In this document: positions 18,925-29,757 of the stretch, piece by piece
How the letters are laid out: every line of letters begins with the position of its first letter
Numbering within the stretch: position 1 is the stretch's first letter
Origin: Cristatella mucedo
Lineage: Eukaryota > Bryozoa > Phylactolaemata > Cristatellidae
Length of the DNA stretch: 64,000 nucleotides
Direction: 5' to 3'
Assembly: GCA_009760855.2 (NCBI GenBank)
Contig: WPIO01000036.1
Span: forward strand, 2,160,001-2,224,000
The notes under the pieces: model-generated
Told to the model about the DNA's origin: nothing
The model's database searches: none
What the model saw: the letters and a program-made list of their open reading frames with translations, nothing else
Program-made: the position numbers and the translations under genes

Positions 18925-18932
18925 ACCTAAAA
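18925..18932. repeat. 8-bp target-site duplication of the hAT, right
   Basis: ACCTAAAA, identical to 16212-16219. Confidence 0.92.
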
Positions 18933-19628
18933 AATCTTGACCTGGGGTGAATAGATTAAAAAATCAATGCCGAAAGATCAAGCACAACGAGAAGCGACAT
19001 TAGACGTAAGTCTAGATTGCAGGTAAGGCCATTTTACACTAAAAGCTATACTGATTTTTAAAGAGAGACCAGCTCTAAAACCATAACTTACTTGCTTGGT
19101 TAAATGTGTCAACATAAGAGTTTAGCTGGTCGGCGACAACTTGTTCCCGTGTCTTTTACAGGAGCGGTAGAATTGAGAATGGGGGCAAGTTGATCAAGTT
19201 CACTTGGTCTGCTGTCGCCTTCTTTATTAGTAGCCTAACTACAGCATTTTTCAAAAGTGCAGGGGCATGACATGAAAGCAAGGATTAATTTCCAATGACG
19301 CTGTGAATGGAAGCTGCAGATATGTGCATCGTAGAAGCAGGAATGTGGTAATAGGGTTTAGAGAACTGGTAGTCAGCTTTAAATTGAAGAATAATTTCAG
19401 GGGGATCGTTCGCGTTGCGCTGAAATTTAGACATGGAGGCACTGCACGGAACTGACTGAGAAGAGTCGTGTGAGCATGTTAGAGAGGAACAAAAGTCCAG
19501 GGAGGATTCTGTTACATTAAAGGATGGGCACCTAGGATCTTGTCAATCTTGCTGAAAAAGATGCTGGAAAAGCGATCGGAAAAGTATCACTGGGTGCAAA
19601 CCTGTGAGCGGTTAAGGAGATGGTTGAT
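18933..19628 (-). mobile_element. LINE family 1, RT N-terminal part (continuation beyond the hAT)
   Basis: Minus strand reads into the pre-RT region (REQVVADQLNSYVDTF near 19100-19150) and a linker rich in short family matches. Joined with 15190-16211 it makes one long, decayed copy. Confidence 0.65.
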
Positions 19629-19629
19629 G

Positions 19630-19715
19630 GTAATAATAATAATAATGCACTTGATAATGCGCCCTCAGAGAGCTCAATCTCTTTCTAGGCGCTTTACATT
19701 TGATGCAAAGGGTAT
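19630..19715 (-). mobile_element. LINE family 1, 3' tail
   Basis: (TAA)n, then ATGCGCCCTCAGAGAGCTCA and TCTTTCTAGGCGCTTTACAT, the inverted family hairpin. Its orientation shows it inserted into, or abuts, the older minus-strand copy. Confidence 0.8.
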
Positions 19716-19739
19716 CAGTATTTGTGGATTGCGCAGCTG

Positions 19740-20085
19740 TGGCTTAACAATAATATTTATAAACGCTAGACCCGACCTTAGGATGATTATGATCTACACT
19801 AGTCCTGTCCTTCCTATATGTGAACAGTTAGTTCTGATTTTGTTTGCTTTACCAAGCTTGCTCCTATTCGAGATGGCTGGTTTATTGTGTGTGGTAAACC
19901 ACAGAAAGTCTGGCAAGGGCACACAGTGTGCTTAGTGAGAGGAGCAAACTCGTCTAGAATGTCAGCTAGCGCCGTGTTGTAGCGTTATGCTAATAATGAT
20001 AGGTCGAAAGAGGAATAGACATCATTAAAGAAGAAGATGCTTTTGCGATAACAGCATCGATATCAAGGGTTGTCAGATTTCACGA
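19740..20085 (-). mobile_element. Probable LINE family 1 5' region
   Basis: TAAACCACAGAAAGTCTGGC and the neighbouring sequence resemble 51660-51770 (TAAACCGCAGAGCAACTGGT). Both lie upstream of family 1 minus-strand fragments, suggesting a shared 5' part. No domain recognised. Confidence 0.4.
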
Positions 20086-20089
20086 TTCT

Positions 20090-21545
20090 CAGAAAACTTT
20101 AAATTCGGATTACGCCCCACGGTGAATTGAAACTTTAACACCGATTGAAATGTTTCCGAAATTATTTATTATTTGTAATGTGCTACCAGCTTCTTAGCCA
20201 CAATTTTTTTCAGGAATCTTGGACAAAAAGGAAGAAAAGAAACTGGACGATAGTTTGCAAGAGCCACTGTATCCAATCCAGGCTTTTCAAGAATCGGTTT
20301 AACTATTGCTGATTTAAAGGATTTGGGTACGACCCCTTATTCCAAAGAGCCATTAAAAATTTCAGTTATGGCAGCACTACGTTGGTCAGCCAGTGAAGAC
20401 CACAGAGATGGTAGTATAGCGTCTTCGGCCAGTGAAGACCACAGAGATGGTAGTATAGCGTCTTCGGGAGAGATCTCTTTTTACTGGATCTTATTAAGGC
20501 AGCCACATCACACGCAGAAACCTTGGAAAATATTTTAAGGATGGCCACATGTTGCGATTATGCAATTGCTTTACTCACAGGGGGCTTTAGGGAGGCACGA
20601 ATGCACACAATTTTTCCAGTCAAGAAGGCTGAAAACGCTTTGGCTGAGCCATTAATATCTGGGGAGTCAGACCTCTCAGCATTGGCCAGAAAATGGTTTA
20701 CTGTAATGTAAATCGGCTGTGGTCCAACTGGCAGGAATTCAGTCTTCGAGTGTAAAGAAGCCGTGGTTATTTAAACCTCCCGGATGTAAACTTGAAGGAA
20801 GTCTTTGAAACTGACTAGATCTGCATCAGCCCCGATTTCTTGAAACAACGTTCAAGCCTGCGCTTAACACGGCGCATCTTTTGAACTTGTTTTGTAAATT
20901 GAAGGAATCTCCACGTCTCTCTACATGGATAGAATGAAAGGATGCATGCTTGTCAAGAGCATTCCTGAGTGTCAAGTTCATTTCATCATTGAGAGTTAGG
21001 AGGCTGTCGGTCGAGTCTGGGCGCAGATAAAGAAGTCCTGCATCGCAAACAGATTTTAAAAATCTTTCTATGTCAACGCTTTTAAAATTAAGTTGCCGGA
21101 CAAGTTCGGCATTACCCTGTACGTATAAGGGAGCAGGAACAGTTAACGAGACCGAACAATGTTCCAAGAGGGTCAGCAGGCACACCAAAATGTCAGTGGG
21201 GAAGACACACTTAGAAATCACAAGATCTAGAATAAGGCCACTGACGTTGGTGGTGTGACTAACGTGTTGGACAAAACAAAAAACTCTCCATGCATCAAGA
21301 AATGAACGGATCTGGCTGCTGATAAGGTTGTCAACGTGAATATTGAAATCTCCAGCAATCAGTAATTTCCTGTCACACACAAGTAAATTAGCGAAGAACT
21401 GCGAAAAGGTTTCATAAACAAGTTTAGACAGCCAGCAGGAGGTCGGTATATCAAAGCAGTGAAAGACATTGTCTTTGACTAGGACCTGATTGCTACTGAT
21501 TCAAACGATGGCCCATGCGAAAAACTGCATATCGTATAGCCAGAT
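20090..21545 (-). mobile_element. LINE family 2, endonuclease to RT start
   Basis: The minus-strand frame 21380-20826 encodes RKLLIAGDFNIHVDNLISSQ, ILDLVISKCVFPTDILVC, LEHCSVSLTVPAPLYVQGNA and ALDKHASFHS. Further down are the pre-RT motif [11 protein letters not shown] and the start of RT near 20170-20310. Truncated before the RT catalytic core. Two 39-bp units lie at 20389-20466. Confidence 0.88.
20389..20466. repeat. 39-bp tandem duplication inside LINE family 2
   Basis: Two identical 39-bp units beginning GCCAGTGAAGACCACAGAGA. They correspond to the unit expanded to about ten copies at 33760-34170 and are 13 codons long in the LINE frame. Confidence 0.95.
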
Positions 21546-23039
21546 GATTCCTGAACAACAATTGAACCCCATCAAACTTGTCAGAACGTATGAAAACGAG
21601 AAATTCAAAAGACTGCTTCAAGGGACTGCGAGCGATTTAAATTGAGAGCGGAACTTGCAGCAAAGGCAACTCATCCACCAGTTTTGATTGATATACGTGT
21701 ACAGAAGAGGCATACAACAGTCGGGTTGGCGTCGGTCAAGGTCAGGTGGTCAGGCCGATTTCAGCCTGATCTCGGTCAAAGCGTATACTTCGAGATGGGC
21801 GACGTGTTGTGTTTAATTGGGGGAGGGGGTTGTTGCAAATTTAGTGAGTATCGCGAGGGCTAGCGTTAGAATGGACCGCTAGAGTCATAGTTGGCCCGAC
21901 GACCAAGGGTTACGATTGTCATCAGCAGTGCTAGAGGGAGGTCACCCTAGAGGGTCGCAAGGGAGACAATGCCGGAAATGCCAAGTGAGCGGAGCCTCAG
22001 GCCATCACGCCAGCTATTCTATGCCTAACGCACTTTGCAATCACCATGGCCACAGCAACCGCAACCGCAAACATGAGTGCATTTGAATGACGGCCGCGAA
22101 ACGACCGTAGGAAAGCCTGACCGTATCTAATATTGAAGCTACTAACAAATAGTTTGCAATGCCAAAGTTACAGCCAGCGTGACGGGCATGGCTCGAAGCG
22201 GTAAGCGATTGCGCCAAATTCAGCGAATACGATGTCCGCAAGAACTTTGATTTTCGGAAAAAAATTCAGTAATGGACAAAAAACGCTAGTTTTGCTTGGT
22301 ATTGAGAAAGGATACATGTAGTTTATTAAAGTTTTTAGTTAGTTTTTAGTTTTATTATGATTTCTAGTTTTTCGTGTGATTGCAATTTAAAAAGATAGGC
22401 TGAATAATTAACGACTATACTCAGTATACGGTGCTATGCAGACGAATTAAATACTTATCCATTCCTACAGTTGCGAAATCCCTCATGTTATTTCCCCAGT
22501 TAGAGAGCCGCGTAGTCCTTCACGCTAATTTATTCGTAATACATTCGTGTATTCCACTGATATCTTTGCTGTGACTGTGCGTAAATTGTCCACAGATATG
22601 CCACTCAGATAAGGAACTGCTTAGATTAAGGTGCGATGTAGCCAATTGTCAATACCTACTGGCTTCCGGCTTTCTTTGGCCGGAGCAGAGTAAGAACATG
22701 CATCCTACGTGCGACCAATTAGGCGCTCGGCTATCGAACCAACGAGCCTTTAGATTGTAAGATTAAAGCTCTGTTTAGCAATCGCTGTGGCAATTGCTCA
22801 CTCGTCGTGCGCCAGCATAATGTGAAAAGTCGACCGTCGGCCGTTACTAAGGTTCCAAACAAATTCGTACGCTCAGCGTCTCCCGGATACACGCCGTCTA
22901 GCGTGCAAGCCGCCTAGTCGGTGTCGCACGCAGTAAGCATAGGTCACACCATTTCCGTCGGCAAATGCTCAGCGTTCTCGCCGCGTCTCCTCCATTTCCT
23001 GCCGGTCGTTCGCAGGCACGTGATAGCCTCTTGCATTCC
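21546..23039. other. No gene recognised
   Basis: Mixed sequence. Open frames 21642-21863 (plus) and 22041-22241 (minus) have no recognised motif. An 8-T/A-rich stretch occurs around 22310-22370. Confidence 0.4.
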
Positions 23040-23825
23040 GCCATGTAAATAGTTCCGCTCACTAAAAACCAAGGGGCTCAGTGTGTGCGTTCGGATTGTC
23101 CAGGAGAAGCTGGATACATTTGTGCTGACCGATGACGTGGATGGCGTTCTGCTTTGGCGCGCTGCCGGTTGCGTACCTGAGACAACTCTATCCGGGTTCT
23201 TAGTCTTCCCAGTCCGAGTCTGCTGAGGTGGACGGTGGAATCACTGTCGTTGATCATGAATCGATTGACTATAGAAACTGCAGTTTATACGTACGGGCCG
23301 TTGTTTTAATCAGTTACTACCAGTTACCCATCAAAGACCATACAGAGCAAAGTGCTTACACTGACCCACAAGGCCAAGGCCATGGCTTGGCTCCTTGGTA
23401 CCTAGCTGAACTGCTGCGTCAGTTTCAGCCTGTTCGCGCCCTCAGGTCCTGTGTGGACAATAAATTATCTGTCCATTCCTCTGTTTAAAGACCATTGGCG
23501 ACAGAAGCTTTAGCTATGAAGGTCTTAGGCTGTAGAACTCGCTTCCACAATTCTTACGCAACGACATCTCCTCTCCTTCTACCAACTATGGCTCATCATT
23601 TTCAGCGATCCTGAGCTGCTACTTCCACGCTACTGACTACCTCAACCGCTCTTCTGACTCTGCTTCGCTTCCCACTTTCTCTTTGTTGTGTGAGACGAAG
23701 TCTGTTAGGTACCGAATGCGTACCGAAAGAAGGCTGGGAGTGTGCTATAGAAAACTCTCCTGCTTAACACCCCCTGGTCTTAATGACTTTGTGGAATTAC
23801 AGACGGAGATACATTGCCTTTGAAA
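23040..23825 (+). mobile_element. LINE family 2, internally deleted (endonuclease start joined to C-terminus and tail)
   Basis: 23040-23300 matches the endonuclease N-terminus (CACTAAAAACCAAGGGGCTC). At about 23330 it jumps to the C-terminal block GLAPWYLAELLRQFQ, RALRSCVDNKLSVHSS and RPLATEALAMKVLGCR, then to the family 3' tail (GACGAAGTCTGTTAGGTACC to GGAATTACAGACGGAGATAC, 23694-23815). Confidence 0.78.
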
Positions 23826-23829
23826 GTTG

Positions 23830-24125
23830 CTATCTACTGCATACATTCTGGCTATCCAACCTTGTTTATGGAGGAGTATTTACAGTTCCTCACAAAGATA
23901 TTCCTGTGCGACCTGCCGTACTTTGATTGCAGGAAAAATAAATATTCGCATTGACAACCACAGCAACAGTCAGGTTCACGCTTGCAGATCTTCAGGTGGG
24001 TGCAAAACGTTAATCATACTGCTGATATCGGTAGATATATAATTAATCTCATTGCCACTAAGAATGTCTGCGCCATTGACCTTGCGGTATGCTCATAACT
24101 ATCTTGGATCATAAATAAGTCTCGT
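23830..24125 (+). mobile_element. LINE family 2, endonuclease fragment
   Basis: Decayed TLIAGKINIRIDNHSNSQVH corresponds to [18 protein letters not shown] in better copies, followed by the TLIILL and ISKDV-like region. Broken by frameshifts. Confidence 0.6.
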
Positions 24126-24149
24126 TTATTGAAACCTCACACCTTGCTA

Positions 24150-25625
24150 GTAAGTTCCAGTCTGGCTTTTGAGCTAATCACTCCACAGAGTCAGCATTGC
24201 TAAGGATATACAAGGACCTACTTAGGAGTGCAGACATGGGTAGAGTTCTCTACTTGTTTTTCTCGATCTTTCGGCAGCTTTTGATACCATCGATCACGAA
24301 GTTCTTCTAGAGCGCCTCTCATCTCGCCTGGGCATAGCTGGCACTGCTCTGCAATGGTTCAGGTCCTACCTCAGTGGGAGACTCCAGAGTATTGACGTGA
24401 ATGGACAAAGATCCTCCCAGGTACCTCTTAAATGTGGGTTAGCTCAGGGCTCCATGCTAGGTCCAGTTCTTTTCACGGTTTATACTGTCCCTGTTGCTGA
24501 TATGATTGCCAAGTACAATCTATGCTTTCACTTCTATGCGGATGACACTCAGTTGTACCCTTGCTTTCATCTCTCCCAGCCTTCGAGCACCTCAAATTCT
24601 CTCAACTCACTTGCTGCATGCATTGATGACATCCGCACATGGATGGCAGCGAATTTTCTAAAACTAAACGATGATAAAACTAACTTACTAGTTATGGGAA
24701 AACCCAGTGTGATTCAGAGATTGGAAAGGCTGACTCTCAAAATTGGCTCTGCCGGCATATCTCCTGTTGCATCAGCTCGAAATCTAGGTGTCATATTCCT
24801 AAGCGACCTCTCGTTAGACGACCATATCAGCTCCATAGTCAAATCTGCCTATTTTCAGCTTCATGACATTGCTAAAATTCGGGCTTGTTTAGATAAGGAT
24901 ACCACGTCCAAGTTGGTCCATGCATTCGTGACATCCCGTCTCGACTTCTGCAACTCACTGCTCGCACTGGCCTACCAGCATGTGCGATCAGGCGATTGCA
25001 GCTGGTGCAAAACTCTGCAGCTAGACTTGTCTGTCGTGAGCGTCGCAGTTGCCACATTACTCCACTTCTCGCCGATCTGCACTGGCTACCAGTCAAGCAA
25101 CGGATTGAATTCAAGGTTTTGTTGCTCACTTTTAGGTTCCTTCATTCTATAGCTCCAGCCTATCTCTCAGATATACTACCCCATCAGGCCAAGCATCGTA
25201 CCATCTGCTTTTTGGAATCCAAAAGTCTACAAATACCTCGGACAAACCTTAAATCATATGGAGACTGTGCATATAGTTCGTATGCTCCCAAAGCCTGGAC
25301 CTCCCTCCCGACCTGCGTCAGAACATCCCCTGACCTGACCACATTTAAAAGGAACTTGAAAACACACCTCTTTAGTACAGCATATAGTAGGTCCCTGTAA
25401 TTCGTCCTTGATGTGCTTTTGCGTGCTGAAACTGTGCATGCGGCCACTAACCACATTTGCATGCTGACCCAGTGCATGTCACCCCTAACCATATTATTCA
25501 TTTTGTTTGTTTTTCAAGCAAGATTTTACTTATCATTAAATTGAATTTCCCTTTGCAGCAAATGTAAAGCGCCCAGAAAGAGGTTAAGTTCTCTGAGGGC
25601 GCTTTATCAAGTGTATTTATATTAT
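24150..25625 (+). mobile_element. LINE family 1, best RT copy
   Basis: Reads through RT motifs: FRQLLIPSITK-like start, LERLSSRLGIAGTALQWFRS, YLSGRLQSIDVNGQRSSQVP, CGLAQGSMLGPVLFTVYTVP, the catalytic FYADDTQLY (near 24530), FLKLNDDKTNLLVMGKPS and RLDFCNSLLA (24397-25152). A frameshift near 24975 moves to the C-terminal frame 24996-25400 (LQLVQNSAARLVCRERRSC, LADLHWLPVKQRIEFKVL, FSSYAPKAW-like). The 3' UTR hairpin (AAGCGCCCAGAAAGAGGTTA...GAGGGCGCTTTATCAAG) and ATT tail end it. L2/CR1-type non-LTR element, inactive. Confidence 0.92.
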
Positions 25626-25739
25626 TATTACTGTTCGTAATCTGTTGTACGTACTGGTTTATGTGGAGTTTGACCTGCGACCCAACTTGAAAAGCATTCC
25701 TCACGAGAAATTTCATAAATCTGTACGCAAGTTAGATCT

Positions 25740-26535
25740 TCTTGCATTGCAGACATTTGATCTTGGATGTCGCCGAATTTCCAAACCAAACAATGATACA
25801 ACTGAACTTCTACTTTTAGGCCACTCGAGCGTGCGGCTGAATTAGAAGACTTTGATCTTTTAATAAGTGAAACTGCGGTGCGACGGTTACCATGTGCTCG
25901 AAATTTAAGAATCGTTCTTTGAAATCTGTCTAAATTTCGAAAATTGTATTGTAAAAACCACTTCCACAACTAGCCATCACGAACACTCCCTCAGAGTAGG
26001 GACTGTCTTCTACAGTGGCTTGCAAGGAAAGGTAACTAGCTCACTGGTTCAGCCGTAGCTGGGCTATTGTAATTCCATTCTAACTGGGCTACGAGAAGAA
26101 GCCAACAGGCCGCAGCAACTAGTGATAAATAATGCTGCTAGGGTTGTCTGTATGTCCTAGAGGTTCAGCCATGTGTCTCTAGAGGATTGAAGGCCTCCAG
26201 TTGATCAGCGAATTCAATGCAACGTTCTTACGCTGACCCACCAGACCCACCACGGCTTGGCTCCTCCATACCTAGCTGAACTGCTCTTCCATTTTTAGCC
26301 TTCTCGTGCCCTCAGATCAACTTGGACAATTAATTAATTACAAAATCTTTACATTTAAAGACCTTTGGCGGCAGAAGCTCTTGCTCTGCAGGTCACAGAC
26401 CGTTGAACTCACCTCCACAGTTCTCACGCAACAACGCCTACTCCCCTGCTGCCTACTGTTGCACATCCTTTCCTGCCGTCCTGAGCTGCTGCTTCCATGC
26501 TGCTCACTAAAAGCCTCAGTGCACTTTTGACTCAG
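25740..26535 (+). mobile_element. LINE family 2, RT C-terminal part
   Basis: RISKPNNDTTELLLLGH corresponds to the FLKLNDD-TELF segment. Further on come the LVINNAARVV-like and HGLAPPYLAELLFHF blocks and RPLAAEALALQVTDR. It continues after an interruption by a SINE with the 3' tail at 26735. Confidence 0.7.
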
Positions 26536-26554
26536 GTATACCATACTATATTTT

Positions 26555-26710
26555 TCTAGTGGTTAAGGTGCGCACCTTCGACGGCCGACGTCTATTTCAT
26601 TGCATTTAACGGCGAGGTCGTGGGCTCGAGCCCCGTAGCATACGAGAAGCACCCGAATAGAGAGTAAATATTCTCTTTGGGCGCTACTTAAGTCAAATTT
26701 GTTTTATTTA
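26555..26710 (+). mobile_element. tRNA-derived SINE S1, nested in LINE family 2
   Basis: Head TAGTGGTTAAGGTGCGCACC (A-box-like), GGTCGTGGGCTCGAGCCCC (B-box-like), then GAAGCACCCGAATAGAGAGT...CTCTTTGGGCGCTACTTAAG. It lies between the C-terminal coding part and the tail of one LINE family 2 copy. Confidence 0.8.
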
Positions 26711-26734
26711 TAGTTTTCATGTTTATCATAATCT

Positions 26735-26885
26735 CTGTAGCGCGAGAGGAATCTTTTGGCTACCGCATGCGTATTGACATCCGCTTAGACTTTGAGTTGC
26801 TTTGCTATAGCAACCTCTCAAGTGTAGCTCTTATTGAATCTTTGTGGCTTTACTCAGTTACAGATAGAGATACATTACACTCCAT
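26735..26885 (+). mobile_element. LINE family 2, 3' tail
   Basis: TTTTGGCTACCGCATGCGTA...CTTTGTGGCTTTACTCAGTT, ACAGATAGAGATACATTACA: a diverged version of the family tail. Confidence 0.65.
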
Positions 26886-26889
26886 TGAA

Positions 26890-27940
26890 ATAAAGTTTCG
26901 ATCAAGCATTGAAGCTAAGTTATCGTATTCTGTAGAAGCACTGATTAAAAAAACGAAGGTGCCGTGCTGATGAACCAAGATTCTCTGCCGAGAAGGAAGT
27001 CAGTTCGTTGACCTATTGGGTGACCTTAGAAGTGCAGCGACCAAGAGTGCGTCCCATTGAGGCTTAGCGAGTAGCTTTTACTGCTTTGACATTTCCTCAA
27101 CTGACGGCCACCATGATTTGAAGGAAAGATGAGAAAGACTAACTGCAAAACGTAGACAAAAATAACAGTTTCTCTTACGGAGTAAGCGAATTGTCTTTAC
27201 ATATCAGCTGCCACATAACAGAAGCAAATTACAGATGCATTTGCAAATTAGTAGATTAAGTCCTCTAATTTTCCGACTTGACATCATCACTGACTTACAT
27301 GAACATTGTGTAGTAACCTTGGAATTACTATTAATATCAGTAAGGAAACTAGGTAAGTGTGACACTTTTAAAAGTCAGCAAATAAAAAGAAGAAAATATG
27401 TGTGCTGACTGTATTGCGTGCGTCTTTTCTGGCTGCCATTACCTCTAGTTCTCAGGGCTTAGATTTACTCGATTAGCCGGCCGGCCATCTTAACAATCGC
27501 TGCCTGGTCTGTCTCAATCCGATTACACCTAGGCCTCAAATTGCCATCATTTTTCCATAATTTTATTGTATTTCCAGTGAAAGAAGCACCGCTAGTTTAT
27601 CTCTGAAACGGCTGTTAACAGATTTAGCTTCAATGAAAGAGGAACGCAGCAGCAGCGAGCGAAGAGCTTGAAAATCTTCGTACCACTCTAAAAGCCAATT
27701 CTCTGCTTAGTATACCTATTCAGATTTCAGTAAGGAGGTTTTTAATTTCTTTTTATTTTAATTTTTATGTGAATTCACCGTTCATGCGTTGCTTAATATT
27801 CAGAGCGACTTCAACGATACCCTTGTCTATCCCATCATGATAGCTACTCTGGCATGCACTTGCCGCACGTCGAAAAGCCATCTTATCGCAGCTGCCTACA
27901 AACGTGAACCGGCAGAGTATTAGTTATTCCGATAACCGGC
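26890..27940. other. No gene recognised
   Basis: AT-rich sequence with no recognisable element or domain. Confidence 0.4.
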
Positions 27941-27949
27941 TCAAGAGCA

Positions 27950-28640
27950 GCAGCTTAATCGGCACGAGCGGCAGGAAGTTTCGCTGAGACTCGGAACTCG
28001 CGCCACTCGCCGTGCGCCGCTGCTCTCCGCGCATGCACCCTGTCGCGGCGGCGGTTGCAGCGCTGCCTGCAATGAACAAGCAAACGCGCGGAACGGTTGC
28101 CCTCAGAGGGTAGCAGAGGACTCGCGAGAACGCTTGAGCCGACGCCTGTCGGCGTCGGCTGCTCTTGGCGGTCACGTGACGCACAGCAGCACCAATCGAC
28201 GCCAGCACGAGTCGCCGTGCCCGTCTTCCGACGCGCGTAGCGGCGTATGCTGCGGCGCCGCGCCGCCTGGGCAGTCGGAGATACGAAATCGGCGCGAGCG
28301 AGAGTGGAAGGTGGAGAAGAATGCCACGGGAAGAATTCTCTCTCGCGAAGAGTTATTTCTCGCTCCACAAGTCGAACGCCAGCCACGCCTAGTGGCGGCG
28401 ACTCGCTCGGATTTCCCGAGCCTACGGTGCGGCCTCGACAATAAACTCTGTGAGAGGCGATGCGGTTCGGTGTACAGCGCGATAGCGTTTACTGCGCCGT
28501 TCCGTCTCGCGGCACCTAGGTGAGCCCGTCTCGCGGCACCTAGGTGAGCGCACTGCCGGCGCAGCTGCCGCACCGCAGGTGCTCACGCCGGTGGGCGTAA
28601 CAGAGCTGCATCTACGAGTGTATCTTGGCGCATTCAAGCA
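27950..28640. other. CpG-rich block, possible promoter or first exon of an unseen gene
   Basis: Markedly GC- and CpG-rich compared with its flanks, with an internal CCAAT (28193-28197), a CACGTG (28173-28178) and a 20-bp tandem repeat (TCTCGCGGCACCTAGGTGAG, 28505-28544). Overlapping open frames exist on both strands, as expected for GC-rich DNA, and none has a domain I know. It lies between the two ODC genes, downstream of copy 2 and upstream of copy 1. A distal first exon or promoter is possible but unproven. Confidence 0.35.
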
Positions 28641-28751
28641 AAAGGTGCGTACGAACGCACGAAAAGTTAGAAACTTGGCTCCGGCTGCGCTAGCTGCGTT
28701 AAATGACCTTGAATTATTTAATGTGACCAAGAAAGATGACAGTCGGACAAT

Positions 28752-29095
28752 CGTAAAGGGCCCTGAGAGAACATAATCTCTTTCTAGTCCTGCTGTGGAC
28801 CATCCTGTATTGCCGTGAAAGCGGTGGTGATAGCCATAAAGGCTCTTTTGTCGCTATTAAAAAGAGGAAGTTGAATCAGCTAGTATTATTCTAGTCGCTT
28901 CACATGTGCTGCAAGGGAAGCGTATCAATTGGTTAGAGATAGCATGCACGGCGTCAGCACGCAAAAAATCAAAGAGAGCTATTCACACGGACTCAGCAAA
29001 TGCTGTGAGAGATACAGGTGCCTCGTTTTAAATGCAGACGAGTCAGGCGATGGCATGAAGTCAGTCGAGAATAAGTTCAGGACTTTCAGAGAATA
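28752..29095 (-). mobile_element. LINE family 1, 3' tail and UTR, split by SINE S2
   Basis: 28752-28795 (GGGCCCTGAGAGAACATAAT, CTCTTTCTAG) and 28893-29095 (CACATGTGCTGCAAGGGAAG, AGATAGCATGCACGGCGTCA) together match the inverted family 3' end. The interruption is SINE S2 sequence. Confidence 0.65.
28796..28892 (+). mobile_element. SINE S2, 3' half
   Basis: GTGAAAGCGGTGGTGATAGC, AAAGGCTCTTTTGTCGCTAT, GTTGAATCAGCTAGTATTAT match the S2 body and end at 41465-41645. The tRNA-like head is missing. Confidence 0.7.
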
Positions 29096-29181
29096 CTAGC
29101 TAACAATTTGGGGCTATACAATCTTGCATATACATTCTACAATTCAATACAACCTAGGGTGCTAGACAAATGGCCCATTAC

Positions 29182-29757
29182 TTAGACTAGCACGTAGGCC
29201 GGCGGCAAGTGCACCCTGCGAAAGCGGACCCACCTGTCTGAACCAGCCGTCAGGACGTAGTACATCCGCGGGCGTGGCATCCCGTTGAAATCGCACGCTC
29301 TCGATATCGAGTAGTGACCCACATTCAGATAGACAAGCCAGCTTCCGACCTGCCGCTCGGGCATCGGCACGCCTTTCGCTATGACGTCACCTCCGTCGCA
29401 CGTCGGCCCGTAGAGTACGGAGCAGAAGAGCTCGCCTCCGTCATCGCCTTGGCCGCCCCCGCCAGCCTCGCGGCCGCCGCCGCCGACGGCCACGAGGCTG
29501 GCGGGCGTTAGCGGTCGGTGCAGACTCGCGCTCGGCGATAGCGAGCCGTACACTCCGTCGCTCAAGTAGTACTCGAACACCTTCCGGCTGCGAAAGCCGG
29601 CCGGCGCTCTGTCGAGCGAGGTCACGCGCCGACCGAGCACCTGCACGGCGAGGTGCAGCGCCGTGCCGATGAGGTAGGCGCCCGACTCGGCTGCTATGCG
29701 AACTCCCCGCTCGGCCGGGAAGCGATCGTTGAGCGCCGGTGCGAGCACGCCGGCGAT
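29182..29757 (-). CDS. ODC-like copy 2, exon 7 (C-terminal)
   Basis: Acceptor TTTCATTTTCAG|ATCGCC, phase 0, to a stop at 29182-29184; 191 residues. Contains [25 protein letters not shown] (AEPGR in active ODC), DGVYGS, the Cys360 equivalent in [15 protein letters not shown], and [21 protein letters not shown] glycine-rich insertion ([18 protein letters not shown]) sits where the loop after DGVYGS should carry the Asp332 region. Confidence 0.92.
   Translation of the reverse strand: MAGVLAPALNDRFPAERGVRIAAESGAYLIGTALHLAVQVLGRRVTSLDRAPAGFRSRKVFEYYLSDGVYGSLSPSASLHRPLTPASLVAVGGGGREAGGGGQGDDGGELFCSVLYGPTCDGGDVIAKGVPMPERQVGSWLVYLNVGHYSISRACDFNGMPRPRMYYVLTAGSDRWVRFRRVHLPPAYVLV

Noticed and set aside
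28134-28573. Overlapping 129-133-codon frames in the CpG-rich block
   Set aside because: GC-rich DNA has few stops by chance; both strands are open and neither shows a known domain.
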